Shown one piece after another: positions 8,679 to 18,739 of a stretch of 64,000 bases of DNA; within the stretch, counting starts at the first letter, position 1; each line of letters begins with the position of its first letter. The stretch is taken from the NCBI RefSeq assembly GCF_011300455.1, contig NZ_CP049869.1:2011501-2075500 (forward strand), in the 5' to 3' direction. This stretch comes from Sphingomonas piscis. Lineage in GTDB: Bacteria > Pseudomonadota > Alphaproteobacteria > Sphingomonadales > Sphingomonadaceae. Below the pieces are notes generated by a model. That model had not been told where the DNA came from. It saw nothing but the letters and a program-made list of their open reading frames with translations, and ran no database searches. Made by a program: the position numbers and the translations under genes.

Positions 8679-9415
8679 ACTTTCCTCCGGTCCGGCGGAC
8701 GGCGCGGATCGCAACCGCGCTGCTGGTCCTTCTTCTGCTTGTCGGCGCGGCAGCACTGATCCGCGCTCACCGGACCGAGCCCTCACTTCCCTCTCGACCC
8801 GCTGCCGAGCGGCCCACCTTGCTGCTGCTGACCTCTCTGCCGCTGGTATTCGGCGAGCGCATGAGCCTGACGGAGGGCGGAGCGCCGGCGCTGACCGCTC
8901 TTGAGACGCGCTACACCGTCGTTCCGGTTTCGGCTGCGGATGCCGCAACGCTGGGCAGGGCAGGGTTGCTCTTGATGGCTCATGCTCGGGCGCAGACGGC
9001 GGAGAATCTCGTGGCGCTGGACAAGTGGGTTCGCAGCGGGGGACGGCTCCTCCTGCTCGCCGATCCCGCGCTCGAATGGGAAAGCCAACGTCCGCTTGGC
9101 GACCCGTTCCGACCGTCACCGATGTTCACTGACACGGGCCTGCTTGCGCACTGGGGGCTGAGGCTCGACGCCCCGGCAGAGAAGGGCCCGACGAGCCGGA
9201 AAATGGCAGGGCGCGAGATCGAGACCCTTTCGCCGGGCAAACTTAGCGGGTCATGCTCAATCAGCCGCGACGGCTTCACCGCCGACTGCGCGCTTGGGCA
9301 AGGCCGTGCGGTCGTCGTCGCAGACGCAGACTTCCTGGATGCCGGGAGGTTCGAGAAGGGACCGGCAAATCTGGACAGCCTCCTGGCGGAACTTGCGACT
9401 CTCGAGTCCAAGTAA
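8675..9415 (+). CDS. Membrane-anchored DUF4350/GldG-like protein
   Basis: A 246-residue protein with one N-terminal membrane helix (about residues 12-29) and an extracytoplasmic alpha/beta domain. The region WVRSGGRLLLLADP is typical of the GATase1-like domains in DUF4350 and in the GldG/IFT52-like part of ABC systems, which lack catalytic cysteines and are thought to be binding domains. Two cysteines (CSISRDGFTADC) could form a disulfide outside the cytoplasm. It is coupled to the small membrane protein upstream. It stands directly before the mraZ control region but is separated from it by a 282-bp gap, so it is not part of the dcw operon. Confidence 0.55.
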   Translation: MNFPPVRRTARIATALLVLLLLVGAAALIRAHRTEPSLPSRPAAERPTLLLLTSLPLVFGERMSLTEGGAPALTALETRYTVVPVSAADAATLGRAGLLLMAHARAQTAENLVALDKWVRSGGRLLLLADPALEWESQRPLGDPFRPSPMFTDTGLLAHWGLRLDAPAEKGPTSRKMAGREIETLSPGKLSGSCSISRDGFTADCALGQGRAVVVADADFLDAGRFEKGPANLDSLLAELATLESK

Positions 9416-9528
9416 AACTCACGCCCGCATTCTTTTCCAACAATCTTATCCACAGCCGCTTCATGGGAGAACATCCCACGAACAAAGCTGTTGAGTCGGC
9501 CACGTTTCCCCTCTAGAGACCGCATCAG

Positions 9529-9572
9529 CCCACAACTTCCCACGTTATCCCACGAAAACCCATTGTTTCCCG
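9529..9572. promoter_or_regulatory. MraZ-type repeat operator upstream of the dcw cluster
   Basis: CCCA occurs at 9529, 9539, 9549 and 9559, exactly 10 bp apart, followed by a degenerate CCCG at 9569. On the minus strand this reads TGGGN with 5-base spacers. MraZ is known to repress the dcw operon by binding tandem TGGGN repeats of this spacing. The array ends 126 bp before the mraZ start. A further CCCA lies at 9475. The rest of the 9416-9697 gap contains no gene. Confidence 0.75.
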
Positions 9573-9697
9573 ACGCTCGTTGAGTTACCAACAACGGGTA
9601 GCGCGGGGCTGACCCCAATCGAGTTGAAGCAGACGCGGGTGCAACGGTGCGCCCGTGAACGGAGAGGCTTTGCGCTGCGGAACGGGGAGTGTTTTTC

Positions 9698-10189
9698 GTG
9701 GCGCTGGAGCATCTGTTTCAAGGCAGTGCGCTCAACGCGGTGGATGCGAAGGGTCGCGTCTCCGTGCCCGCCTTTCTGCGCTCCGTCATCGAGCGGCGCG
9801 GCGACGCCAAGACCATCGTCCTCGCCAAGCACGAGAACTTTCCGGCACTCAGCGCCTATGACCCCGCCTACGCGGCGCTGAAGCATGCCAAGCTCGAGCG
9901 CCTGCTCGAGAAAGAGGAAACCAACCCGGACGCGCAGCTTGAGTATCAGCAGCGCAACCTGATGGCCTTCGCCGCTACCGAAGAAACGCCATACGATAGT
10001 TCGGGCCGAATCCTGTTTCCGCCGATGATGCGCCGCAAGGGCCAGATCGAGGATCTCGCGCTTTTCCTCGGCACCGGTGAAACCTTTCAGATCTGGAACC
10101 CGCGCTTGTTCCTCGCCGAGGCGGGCATTCCGGAAGACCTGAAGGACATCGCCCGTTTCCGGCTCGAGGAAAGGGGAGTGAGCCTGTGA
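9698..10189 (+). CDS. mraZ: Transcriptional regulator MraZ
   Basis: A 163-residue DNA-binding protein of the AbrB-like fold with two MraZ half-domains; it autoregulates the dcw cluster. The N-terminal half contains [12 protein letters not shown] and the second half [14 protein letters not shown], the two expected DxxGR motifs. I choose GTG at 9698 (MALEHLF) over GTG at 9689, because a GGGGAG ribosome site lies about 8 bases before 9698 and overlaps the earlier codon. The stop overlaps the rsmH start as GTGA. The repeat operator at 9529-9572 is the probable target of this protein. Confidence 0.93.
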   Translation: MALEHLFQGSALNAVDAKGRVSVPAFLRSVIERRGDAKTIVLAKHENFPALSAYDPAYAALKHAKLERLLEKEETNPDAQLEYQQRNLMAFAATEETPYDSSGRILFPPMMRRKGQIEDLALFLGTGETFQIWNPRLFLAEAGIPEDLKDIARFRLEERGVSL

Positions 10190-11130
10190 CCGGCGCCGCG
10201 CCCCACGTTCCGGTCCTTATCGACGAAGTGATCGCCGCGCTGGCAATCGGTGGCGGCGAGACACTGGCCGACGGCACCTTCGGTGCCGGCGGCTACACGC
10301 GCGCCATGCTTTCTGCGGGGGCGGGACGAGTGATCGGATTCGACCGCGATCCGGATGCGATCGCAGAAGGATCCGCACTCGTCCCGGACGCGCGCCTGAC
10401 CCTGATCGAAGATCGCTTCAGCCAGATGGACCGGGTTCTCGCCGATCGCGGCATCGGACCTGTCGACGGTATCGCACTTGATATCGGCGTCTCCTCCATG
10501 CAGCTCGATCGGGCCGATCGCGGCTTTTCCTTTCAGAAGGACGGCCCACTGGACATGCGGATGAGCCAGTCGGGCCTCAGCGCCGCCGAGCTCCTGAACG
10601 AAGCGGATGAGGCGGAGATCGCCCGAATCCTGCGCGACTATGGCGAGGAGCCGCGCGCACGCACGGTTGCCCGCGCGATCGTTCGTGAGCGGCCGATCAC
10701 CCGCACCGCGGAACTTGCCGCGATCGTCCGCAAGGCCCTGGGCTTCCGGCCAGGCCAGAAGAGCGATCCCGCGACCCGCACGTTCCAGGCAATCCGAATC
10801 CACCTCAATGCCGAGCTGGAAGAGCTGGAGCAGGGGCTCGCCGCCGCCGAGCGGGCGCTGAAGCCCGGTGGCCGTCTTGCTGTCGTTACTTTTCACAGCC
10901 TCGAAGACCGTATCGTGAAGCGCTTCTTTCGCGAGCGAAGCGGAGGGACGCCTTCCGGTTCGCGCCACCGACCCGTGCTGACCGGCGGGCCCGAACCTTC
11001 GTTCGAGCGCGTCGCAAAGCCGGTGTCCCCGTCGGTGGCCGAACTGGAAGGCAACCCGCGCGCCCGCTCGGCCCGGCTCCGAAGCGCCGTTCGTACCTCA
11101 GCCCCAGCCTGGACCGGAGGAGTCCAATGA
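10186..11130 (+). CDS. rsmH: 16S rRNA (cytosine-1402-N4)-methyltransferase RsmH (MraW)
   Basis: RsmH methylates N4 of C1402 in the P site of 16S rRNA with S-adenosylmethionine. The 314-residue protein opens with [13 protein letters not shown], followed by the SAM motif [10 protein letters not shown] and acidic FDRDP. The family signatures [10 protein letters not shown] and [14 protein letters not shown] are present, flanking the helical substrate-recognition insert. GTG start overlapping the mraZ stop. Its own stop overlaps the ftsL start as ATGA. This is the standard second gene of the dcw cluster. Confidence 0.97.
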   Translation: MTGAAPHVPVLIDEVIAALAIGGGETLADGTFGAGGYTRAMLSAGAGRVIGFDRDPDAIAEGSALVPDARLTLIEDRFSQMDRVLADRGIGPVDGIALDIGVSSMQLDRADRGFSFQKDGPLDMRMSQSGLSAAELLNEADEAEIARILRDYGEEPRARTVARAIVRERPITRTAELAAIVRKALGFRPGQKSDPATRTFQAIRIHLNAELEELEQGLAAAERALKPGGRLAVVTFHSLEDRIVKRFFRERSGGTPSGSRHRPVLTGGPEPSFERVAKPVSPSVAELEGNPRARSARLRSAVRTSAPAWTGGVQ

Positions 11131-11861
11131 GCGCCAGCAGTTTCCGTGGTGTCTTCATGGTCGCAACATGCGCCGGTGCAGCGCTCAGCTGCTACCTGGT
11201 GTCGCTCCGCGTCGCGTCCGAGCGGACGGCCCTGGAAGATGTCGAGACCAAGATCGTCCTGGCGCAGCGCGACATTCGCCTGCTCCAGACGGAGATCGGT
11301 ACGCGCGGTCGACTGGCGCAGCTGGAGCGCTGGAACGTCAAGGTGATGGCTCTGTCGGCACCGACGGCCGATCAGTTCCTGAAGGGTGGTTTCGAACTCG
11401 CCAAGCTGACGACTCCGGAACACAAGCCGGCAGTCGAAGCGCCGGTGCTGCTGGCTTCCGCCCCCGCACCGGTGGAGGAAGAGCCGGCGGCACCTCAGCG
11501 GTCGGTTGCACCTGCGCAATTGCTGCATGAAGCAAGCCTCAAGACCTCGGGGCCGAGCCTGGCGACCGAGCTGCAGAAGGCGCAGCCGGTCCGCAAGCCT
11601 GCACCCGTCAAGGTTGAAGCCAAGCCAACGGTCGCAGCCAAGGCGGCGCCGAAGACTACGGAGGCCAAGGCCAAGCCTGTCGCCACCGCAACGGCGAAGC
11701 CCTCGGTCAAGCCGACGGCAGCCTCCCCCAAGGCCGCGACGCCGGCCGGTAAGCAGCCGCGCACGGCGGCCCGAGACCCGCTGGCTCCCTTGCCCGAGAA
11801 GAAGGTCAAGGTGGCGGCCGCTACACCGAAGTCCACCAAGGCGCCGGCCAAGAAACAATGA
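11127..11861 (+). CDS. ftsL: Divisome protein FtsL with a long Ala/Lys/Pro-rich tail
   Basis: The first ~85 residues have the FtsL layout: a short cytoplasmic start, one membrane helix (about residues 9-27), then a coiled-coil segment around [23 protein letters not shown] cut here only by position (residues 31-54), and an ERWN motif. FtsL pairs with FtsB and FtsQ to activate septal synthesis by FtsW and FtsI. FtsL is usually about 100-120 residues; here a further ~150 residues follow, dominated by Ala, Pro, Lys, Thr and Val repeats such as [11 protein letters not shown]. The tail would lie in the periplasm. Name given from the position between rsmH and ftsI plus topology. ATGA overlaps at both ends. 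Confidence 0.8.
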   Translation: MSASSFRGVFMVATCAGAALSCYLVSLRVASERTALEDVETKIVLAQRDIRLLQTEIGTRGRLAQLERWNVKVMALSAPTADQFLKGGFELAKLTTPEHKPAVEAPVLLASAPAPVEEEPAAPQRSVAPAQLLHEASLKTSGPSLATELQKAQPVRKPAPVKVEAKPTVAAKAAPKTTEAKAKPVATATAKPSVKPTAASPKAATPAGKQPRTAARDPLAPLPEKKVKVAAATPKSTKAPAKKQ

Positions 11862-13555
11862 ACGCGATCAGCCCCGCCCTCGTCGCCCCCCGGCCCGAGC
11901 GGCTCCGACTGGTCGGGCAACGCCGGCAGATTCTTGCCGTCATGCACCAGCGCCTGATGATCGGCATGCTGGTCTACGGCGGGATTATCGCCCTGATCGT
12001 TCTCCGGCTTCTCTATCTCGCTGCGTTCGGCGAGCATGCCGGGCGAAAGATGGGCGTGACCAGCCTCGTTCCCGATCGTGCCGACATCGTCGACCGCGAC
12101 GGCTACCCGCTGGCACGGACTATCGACGCCTGGATCGTCGGCATTCATCCCGCCAAGATTCTCGGCAACAAGCTGGAGCTGGCCCGGTCGCTGGCGCAGC
12201 TGATGCCCGAGCATGACGAAGCGCATTATTACGGCCTGCTGCGATCGACCAAAAGGTTCGTCTACCTTCGCCGCCGTGCCTCGCCGGCTTTGGTCGAGGC
12301 GGTCAACGCCCTTGGCGAGCCTGGCCTTGCGATCCAGCGTGAACCCGACCGCCTCTATCCGCAAACCAGCCTGGCCGCGCATGTGATCGGCTACACCGAC
12401 GTCGACGGCCAAGGCGTCGCCGGTGTCGAGCGCTCCTTCGAAGCGCAGCTGTCGGATCCTGCGACCCGGGACAAGCCGTTGGTCCTGTCCATCTCCAGCC
12501 GGTTCCAGCAGGCACTCGAGCATGAATTGCTTGCCGCCATGCAGGAATTCTCCGCGGTCGGCGCAGCGGGCATCATCATGGATATCCATACCAGCGAAGT
12601 GCTGGCCATGACCTCCTTGCCGCAGCTCAACCCCAATGCGGCAGGGCAGGGGAGCGAGCAGGCGCGCTTCAACCGCGTGACCTCGGGCGTTTATGAACTG
12701 GGCTCCACCTTCAAGCCGTTCACCGTCGCCATGGCGATGGATGCCGGCGTCGTGAAGTCGATGGGGCAGATGTACAATTGCTCCAACGGTCTGAAGGTCG
12801 GCCGCTTCACCATCACCGACACCCACCCCTTCAACCGGCCCTGTTCGGTGGCCGAGATCATGAAGGAAAGCTCCAACATCGGCACCGCGCAGATCGCGAT
12901 GCAGATGGGCGGCGTTAAGCAGCGCGAGTTCCTCAAGAAGATGGGATTCCTCGACCGCCTCGAACTGGAACTGCCGGAGCGCAGCCGCACCCTCTTCCCG
13001 AAGGATTGGGGCGACGCCGCCACCATGACCGTCGGCTTCGGCCACGGCATCGCGGTCACGCCCATGCATCTCGCAACCGGCTATGCGACCCTGTTCAACG
13101 GAGGCATCTATCGTCCGGCAACGCTCCTCAAGGTAGATCGCAATCATGCCGTTCCGAAGGGACGCAGGGTCTTCAGCGAGGACACCAGTTACAAGATGCG
13201 CGCGCTGCTACGCCTGGTGGTGACGGAAGGTACCGGCAAGAAGGCCGATGCCCCCGGCTACCGCGTCGGCGGGAAGACAGGCTCTGCCGAGAAATATGAG
13301 AACCGCTCACTTCTCGTCACCAGCTTCGCGGGCGTTTTCCCGATGGACGAACCTCGCTATGTGATCGTCGCGATGCTCGATGAACCCAAGGCCACCGCCA
13401 AGACCTACGGCTTCCGCACCGCCGGATGGAACGTCGCGCCGGTGATCGGCCGCACCGTCAGCCGGATTGCGCCGATGCTCGGCGTCCGCCCAGACAAGGC
13501 CCGCGAGCCAAATCTCGCTGAGGTCCTCCCCTACGTCCGTAAAGAAGAGCATTAA
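11858..13555 (+). CDS. ftsI: Septal peptidoglycan transpeptidase FtsI (PBP3)
   Basis: FtsI cross-links septal peptidoglycan together with the glycosyltransferase FtsW. The 565-residue class B penicillin-binding protein has an N-terminal membrane anchor (about residues 28-48), a dimerisation domain, and the transpeptidase domain. All three active-site motifs are visible: STFK (nucleophilic serine, in YELGSTFKPF), SSN, and KTGS (in VGGKTGSAEKY). It is coupled to ftsL by an ATGA overlap, and 3 bp separate its stop from murE. Confidence 0.97.
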   Translation: MNAISPALVAPRPERLRLVGQRRQILAVMHQRLMIGMLVYGGIIALIVLRLLYLAAFGEHAGRKMGVTSLVPDRADIVDRDGYPLARTIDAWIVGIHPAKILGNKLELARSLAQLMPEHDEAHYYGLLRSTKRFVYLRRRASPALVEAVNALGEPGLAIQREPDRLYPQTSLAAHVIGYTDVDGQGVAGVERSFEAQLSDPATRDKPLVLSISSRFQQALEHELLAAMQEFSAVGAAGIIMDIHTSEVLAMTSLPQLNPNAAGQGSEQARFNRVTSGVYELGSTFKPFTVAMAMDAGVVKSMGQMYNCSNGLKVGRFTITDTHPFNRPCSVAEIMKESSNIGTAQIAMQMGGVKQREFLKKMGFLDRLELELPERSRTLFPKDWGDAATMTVGFGHGIAVTPMHLATGYATLFNGGIYRPATLLKVDRNHAVPKGRRVFSEDTSYKMRALLRLVVTEGTGKKADAPGYRVGGKTGSAEKYENRSLLVTSFAGVFPMDEPRYVIVAMLDEPKATAKTYGFRTAGWNVAPVIGRTVSRIAPMLGVRPDKAREPNLAEVLPYVRKEEH

Positions 13556-13558
13556 GGC

Positions 13559-14974
13559 GTGCGGCTTCGCGAGTTGGCGGGGATCGATAGCGATTCCGAA
13601 GTCACCGGTTTCGCCATCGACCATCGAAAGATCGCACCCGGCTTTCTGTTCGGCGCCTTCAAAGGCTCGACCTCCAACGGGGAAGACTTCATCGCTGACG
13701 CCGTGAAGCACGGGGCGGTAGCGGTGGTTGCTGGGCCCGATGCCAAGGTCGATGGCGTGCCGCACCTGTCGGCCGATGAACCCCGCCGTCTTTTCGCCGA
13801 TCTCGCGGCGCGCTTCCATGCGCCCTATCCGGAGGTTGCGGTTGCGGTCACCGGTACCAATGGCAAGACCTCGACCGTGGAGCTGACCCGCCAGATGTGG
13901 CGCATGGGCGGGCACCGGTCCGCCTCGATCGGCACGCTGGGCGTCACCACGCATGACGACCAGGTAAAGACCGGGCTCACGTCGCCCGACATCGTGACCT
14001 TCCTCAACAACATGGCCGGCCTCAAGAAGATGGGCATCAGCCATGTCGCCTTCGAAGCCTCTTCGCACGGGCTGGATCAGTTCCGGTCGGAAGGCGTGCC
14101 GATCAAGGCCGCCGCCTTCACCAACTTCAGCCGCGACCATCTCGACTATCACGGCACGATGGAGGCCTATTTCGACGCCAAGATGCGGCTGTTCGACGAG
14201 GTCTTGCCGGAAGGCGGCTCAGCCGTTGTGTGGACCGGCGATCCCAAATCCGGTGAGGTCATCGAGCGGGTCAAGCGCCGCGGACTGGCGTTGCTGACCG
14301 TTGGTCCGGGCGGCGACACGATCGACCTGATTGAGCAAACGCCGACTCCACTCGGCCAGGTGCTCATCATCCAGCATGGCGGCAAGAAGCACCGCATCGC
14401 CCTGCCGTTGATCGGCGCCTATCAGGCCGCGAATGTGCTGATCGCTGCCGGTTTGGTGCTCGCCACCGAAGGGTCGCCCGAGCAGGTTATCTCGGCCATG
14501 TCGCGCGTCGCACCGGTTCGGGGACGCCTGGAGCGCGCGGTCATCACGCGGGCCGGTGCGCCCGTCTATGTCGATTATGCCCATACGCCGGACGCGATCG
14601 AGGCGGCGATTGCCGCATTGCGCCCGCATGTGCACGGCAAGTTGATCACCGTGTTCGGCGCCGGTGGCGACCGCGACAAGGGCAAACGGCCGGAGATGGG
14701 CGCCGTGGCGAGCCGCTTGTCCGACGTCGTGATCGTCACCGACGACAATCCGCGTACCGAGGATCCTGCAGCAATCCGCGCCGAGATCATGGCCGGTGCC
14801 CCGGGTGCGCGCGAGATCGGCGGACGTCGGGAGGCGATTGCGGAAGCGGTGAAGATGGCCGGAAACGGTGACATCGTCCTTCTTGCCGGCAAGGGGCACG
14901 AAACGGGCCAGATCGTCGGCACGCGCGTGCTGCCGTTCGACGATGTTCTGGTGGCGCGGGAATGCGCCGCATGA
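13559..14974 (+). CDS. murE: UDP-MurNAc-L-Ala-D-Glu:meso-diaminopimelate ligase MurE
   Basis: MurE adds the third amino acid to the peptidoglycan precursor. The 471-residue Mur ligase has the ATP motif VTGTNGKTST and the C-terminal DDNPR motif, which in this family marks specificity for meso-diaminopimelate rather than lysine. This agrees with a Gram-negative cell wall. The GTG start at 13559 follows the ftsI stop by 3 bp. The stop overlaps the preferred murF start as ATGA (14971-14974). Confidence 0.97.
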   Translation: MRLRELAGIDSDSEVTGFAIDHRKIAPGFLFGAFKGSTSNGEDFIADAVKHGAVAVVAGPDAKVDGVPHLSADEPRRLFADLAARFHAPYPEVAVAVTGTNGKTSTVELTRQMWRMGGHRSASIGTLGVTTHDDQVKTGLTSPDIVTFLNNMAGLKKMGISHVAFEASSHGLDQFRSEGVPIKAAAFTNFSRDHLDYHGTMEAYFDAKMRLFDEVLPEGGSAVVWTGDPKSGEVIERVKRRGLALLTVGPGGDTIDLIEQTPTPLGQVLIIQHGGKKHRIALPLIGAYQAANVLIAAGLVLATEGSPEQVISAMSRVAPVRGRLERAVITRAGAPVYVDYAHTPDAIEAAIAALRPHVHGKLITVFGAGGDRDKGKRPEMGAVASRLSDVVIVTDDNPRTEDPAAIRAEIMAGAPGAREIGGRREAIAEAVKMAGNGDIVLLAGKGHETGQIVGTRVLPFDDVLVARECAA

Positions 14975-16353
14975 GCCCGCTGTGGACCAGCGCCGAGATT
15001 GAGGACGCGACCGGGGGAACCGCCGGTGGGACCTTCGACGTCACCGGAGTCACCTTCGACAGCCGCGAGGTAGGGCCGGGCGACCTCTTCGTCGCCATGC
15101 CCGGCACCGCGTTCGACGGGCACGACTTCGTCGCCAAGGCCTTTGCAGCAGGTGCCGCCGGCGCTCTCGTGTCCCGGCCGGTCGACGGCCCGCACGTGCT
15201 GGTTGCCGACGTGCCTGCGGCGCTTGAGGCACTTGGACGCGCCGCCCGTTCGCGAACGGCGGCGACCGTGATTGGCGTCACGGGCTCGGTCGGCAAGACC
15301 AGCACCAAGGAAGCCCTTTTCGCCGCGCTCGACCGCTGCGCGCCGGGCAAGGTCCACCGTTCGGTGAAGAGCTACAACAATCACACGGGCGTGCCGCTCA
15401 GCCTTGCACGAATGCCGCGCGATTCCGAATTCGCTGTGCTCGAAATGGGCATGAACCATGCCGGCGAGATCGCGGCGCTGACCCGGATGGTCCGCCCGCA
15501 CGTGGCTCTGATCACCGCCATTGCGCCCGCGCACATCGAGAACCTGGGCTCCGAAGAGGCTATCGCCGATGCCAAGGCCGAAATCTTCGAAGGTCTGGAA
15601 GCTGACGGCGTCGCCATCATCCCTCACGGCACGCCCCATCGCGACCGTCTGATCCGGGCTGCCCAAGGCCATGCCGATCGCATCGTCACCTTCGGGCGCG
15701 GCGATGCGGACGTTCATGCGGTCCATGCGGTGACCGAGGGCAGCGGCAGCCTGATCACTGCCGAACTGCTCGACCGCGCACTGACCTTCAACATCTCGCA
15801 ACGCGGCGAGCATTGGGTGTCCAACGCGCTCGGCGTGCTGGCGGCGGTGGAAGCGGTGGGCGCCGATGTTGCGCTTGCCGGGCTGGCGCTTGCCGACATG
15901 GGTGGGCTGAAGGGCCGCGGTGCGCGCCATACCATTCCGATCGAAGGCGGCGAGCTGCTGCTAATCGACGAAAGCTACAACGCCAACCCCGCGTCCATGG
16001 CGGCTACTCTCAAGAGCCTCGGGCAGGAACCGGGCGTGGTGCGCCGGATCGCCGTGCTTGGCCCAATGCGGGAGCTTGGCGCCCATGAGGCTGCGCTTCA
16101 TGCCGGATTGGCCGAACCGGTGCGTGCGGCAAAGGTCGACCACCTGATCCTGATCGGTGAGGAAATGGCTCCCCTGGCGGAAGCAGCCGGCGGCGCTATC
16201 GCTGTTGATCGCGTTCCCGACGTCGACGGCGCCACTGACCGGTTGCTCGGCATCGCCCAGCCGGGCGACGCGGTGTTGGTCAAGGCATCCAATTCGGTCG
16301 GGCTTGCGAAATTGGTCGACCGCGTTGTGAAGGGCGCGCCATGCTTTACCTGA
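14971..16353 (+). CDS. murF: UDP-MurNAc-tripeptide:D-Ala-D-Ala ligase MurF
   Basis: MurF attaches D-Ala-D-Ala, completing the pentapeptide precursor. The 460-residue protein has the MurF version of the ATP motif, [14 protein letters not shown], the NxHTG segment YNNHTGVPL, and the [10 protein letters not shown] motif. ATG 14971 overlaps the murE stop as ATGA and is preferred to ATG 14962, which adds only three residues. The 3' end overlaps mraY by 13 bp. It uses the D-Ala-D-Ala made by Ddl, encoded 8 kb downstream in the same cluster. Confidence 0.96.
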   Translation: MSPLWTSAEIEDATGGTAGGTFDVTGVTFDSREVGPGDLFVAMPGTAFDGHDFVAKAFAAGAAGALVSRPVDGPHVLVADVPAALEALGRAARSRTAATVIGVTGSVGKTSTKEALFAALDRCAPGKVHRSVKSYNNHTGVPLSLARMPRDSEFAVLEMGMNHAGEIAALTRMVRPHVALITAIAPAHIENLGSEEAIADAKAEIFEGLEADGVAIIPHGTPHRDRLIRAAQGHADRIVTFGRGDADVHAVHAVTEGSGSLITAELLDRALTFNISQRGEHWVSNALGVLAAVEAVGADVALAGLALADMGGLKGRGARHTIPIEGGELLLIDESYNANPASMAATLKSLGQEPGVVRRIAVLGPMRELGAHEAALHAGLAEPVRAAKVDHLILIGEEMAPLAEAAGGAIAVDRVPDVDGATDRLLGIAQPGDAVLVKASNSVGLAKLVDRVVKGAPCFT

Positions 16354-17441
16354 TCGCGGAGCAGCTGGGCTTTCCCGGCGTCCTCAACCTCATTCGGTAC
16401 ATCAGCTTCCGCGCTGGCGGTGCCAGCGCGACCGCCCTGCTGATCGGCCTGATCATGGGGCCCAAGTTCATCAGCTGGCTTCGCGTGCGACAGGGCAAGG
16501 GGCAGCCGATCCGCGAGGACGGGCCGCAGAGCCACTTAGCCAAGCGTGGCACGCCGACCATGGGCGGCCTGCTGATCCTCATTTCAATGTCCGTGTCGGT
16601 GCTGCTGTGGATGGACCTCAGCAGCCCCTACGTCTGGGCCTGCCTGCTGGTGATCGGCGGCTTCGGGCTGATCGGGTTCATGGACGATTACGACAAGGTC
16701 AAGAAGGCGCACCATGCCGGTCTGTCCGGCAAGATGCGGCTGCTGCTGGAGTTTGCGGTGGCGGGCATCGCCACCTGGCTGATCGTCGGCGTTGGCCGGC
16801 TCGACTGGGCGATCTGGGAGACGGGCAACACCAACCTCTATCTCCCCTTCATTCAGGGGCCCGTGCTCAACCTCGGCTGGCTGTACATCGTCTTCGGCGC
16901 CTTCGTGATCGTCGCCTTCGGCAATGCGGTGAACCTGACCGACGGGCTCGACGGGCTGGCAACCATGCCGGTGATCATTGCCGCCATCGCCTTCCTGCTG
17001 ATTGCCTATCTGGTCGGCAATGCGCGCTTTGCCGATTATCTCGGCATTCCCCACATCGACCGGGTCGGCGACCTTACCGTGCTGCTGCTTGCGCTGGTCG
17101 GAGCTTGCCTTGCCTTCCTATGGTTCAATGCACCACCTGCGGCAGTCTTCATGGGCGACACGGGCAGCCTGGCACTTGGCGGCGCATTGGGTGCGGTGGC
17201 GGTAGCCTGTCATCATGAATTCGTGCTGGCGATCGTCGGCGGCGTATTCGTGGTCGAGGCTTTGTCCGTCGTCATCCAGGTCTTTTTCTTCAAGCGGACG
17301 GGCAAGCGCGTCTTCCGGATGGCGCCGATCCACCATCATTTCGAACATCTCGGCTGGTCGGAGCCGACGGTGGTGATCCGCTTCTGGATCATCAGCTTCG
17401 TGCTGGCGCTCGCGGGCCTCAGCACCCTGAAGCTGCGGTGA
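16341..17441 (+). CDS. mraY: Phospho-MurNAc-pentapeptide transferase MraY
   Basis: MraY moves phospho-MurNAc-pentapeptide onto undecaprenyl phosphate to form lipid I in the inner membrane. The 366-residue protein is polytopic (about ten helices) and holds the catalytic aspartate motifs [20 protein letters not shown] and [12 protein letters not shown], and the histidine-rich MAPIHHHFE loop. Its start lies within the end of murF (13 bp overlap) and its stop overlaps the murD GTG as GTGA. Confidence 0.98.
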   Translation: MLYLIAEQLGFPGVLNLIRYISFRAGGASATALLIGLIMGPKFISWLRVRQGKGQPIREDGPQSHLAKRGTPTMGGLLILISMSVSVLLWMDLSSPYVWACLLVIGGFGLIGFMDDYDKVKKAHHAGLSGKMRLLLEFAVAGIATWLIVGVGRLDWAIWETGNTNLYLPFIQGPVLNLGWLYIVFGAFVIVAFGNAVNLTDGLDGLATMPVIIAAIAFLLIAYLVGNARFADYLGIPHIDRVGDLTVLLLALVGACLAFLWFNAPPAAVFMGDTGSLALGGALGAVAVACHHEFVLAIVGGVFVVEALSVVIQVFFFKRTGKRVFRMAPIHHHFEHLGWSEPTVVIRFWIISFVLALAGLSTLKLR

Positions 17442-18739
17442 TCACGGCACGGGCGTTCGCCGGCAAGCATTACGCGGTTTACGGGCTTGCGCGGTCTGGA
17501 CTGGCGACCGTCCAGGCGCTGCTTGCGAGCGGTGCAAAGGTTACCGCTTGGGACGGCAAGGAAGAGGCGCGGGCGAAGGCACCCGTCGGAACCCAAATTG
17601 CCGACTTGGACGAAACCGAGCTTACCCAGTTCGACTCCCTCGTCGTCACGCCCGGCCTGCCGATAAACCGTCACCCGATTGCCGCCCGTGCCCGCGAGGC
17701 GAACCTCGAAATCATCGGCGACATCGAGCTGTTCGCCCGCGCTCGGCCGGAATTGCCGTCGCACAAGGTGGTCGGCATCACTGGCACCAATGGCAAGTCG
17801 ACCACCACCGCGCTGGTCCACCACATCCTCAAAACCGCAGGCGTACCGACGACCATGGGCGGCAACATCGGCCTGCCGATCCTCTCGCAGGATCCGCTGC
17901 CGGAAGGCGGGGTCTATGTCCTGGAACTGTCGAGCTACCAGATCGACTTGACGCAGAGCCTCGACTGCGACGTCGCCGTGCTGCTTAACATCACGCCGGA
18001 CCATCTGGATCGGTACGAGAGCTTCGAGGCTTATGCACGGTCCAAGGCGCGACTGTTCGACATGCAGATCGATCCGCATCATCGCGCGATCATCGTCGAT
18101 GAGGATGAGGCGACCCGGGAGATTGCCGAGAGGGTCGGCAGAATGCCGCAACATTCAGTTACCGCTCGATCTTGCGACATCGACGATCAGGGTTTTGGCG
18201 AAGAGCTTTCACCTAGCCTGGCAGGCCCGCACAACCGACAAAATGCGTCCGCAGCTTGGTGGGCCCTCGGCACTTTGTTCGACAGCGACGCAGCACTGGT
18301 CGGGGGCTTCAAAACTTACCCCGGTCTGCCTCACCGGATGGAACGTATTCGCGAACGTAACGACGTCCTCTTCGTCAACGACAGCAAAGCGACCAATGCC
18401 GAGGCCGCCGCGCCCGCGCTTGCCGCTTACCCGCGCATTCGCTGGATCGTCGGCGGGCAGGCGAAGGCGAAAACGCTGGGCGATACGGAGCGCCACCTCG
18501 ACCATGTCGTTCAGGCCTACACCATCGGCGAGGCCGGCCCCATGTTCGCGCGCTTGCTTCGGGACAAGGGGGTGGCCGTCACCACAAGCGAAACGCTTGA
18601 AAATGCGGTGAATCAGGCCGCGAGGGATTCACAGGCAGGCGATGTTGTTCTACTCTCGCCAGCCTGCGCGTCGTTCGATCAGTTCCGGGACTTCGAGGCG
18701 CGCGGGGACAGGTTCCGGGAGCTTGTGGGGGCTTTATGA
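17438..18739 (+). CDS. murD: UDP-MurNAc-L-Ala:D-glutamate ligase MurD
   Basis: MurD adds D-glutamate as the second peptide residue. The 433-residue ligase begins with a Rossmann-like domain ([10 protein letters not shown]) that binds the UMP part, then the central ATP domain with [14 protein letters not shown], and a C-terminal domain with [12 protein letters not shown] start overlapping the mraY stop, and ATGA overlap with ftsW. Confidence 0.96.
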   Translation: MITARAFAGKHYAVYGLARSGLATVQALLASGAKVTAWDGKEEARAKAPVGTQIADLDETELTQFDSLVVTPGLPINRHPIAARAREANLEIIGDIELFARARPELPSHKVVGITGTNGKSTTTALVHHILKTAGVPTTMGGNIGLPILSQDPLPEGGVYVLELSSYQIDLTQSLDCDVAVLLNITPDHLDRYESFEAYARSKARLFDMQIDPHHRAIIVDEDEATREIAERVGRMPQHSVTARSCDIDDQGFGEELSPSLAGPHNRQNASAAWWALGTLFDSDAALVGGFKTYPGLPHRMERIRERNDVLFVNDSKATNAEAAAPALAAYPRIRWIVGGQAKAKTLGDTERHLDHVVQAYTIGEAGPMFARLLRDKGVAVTTSETLENAVNQAARDSQAGDVVLLSPACASFDQFRDFEARGDRFRELVGAL

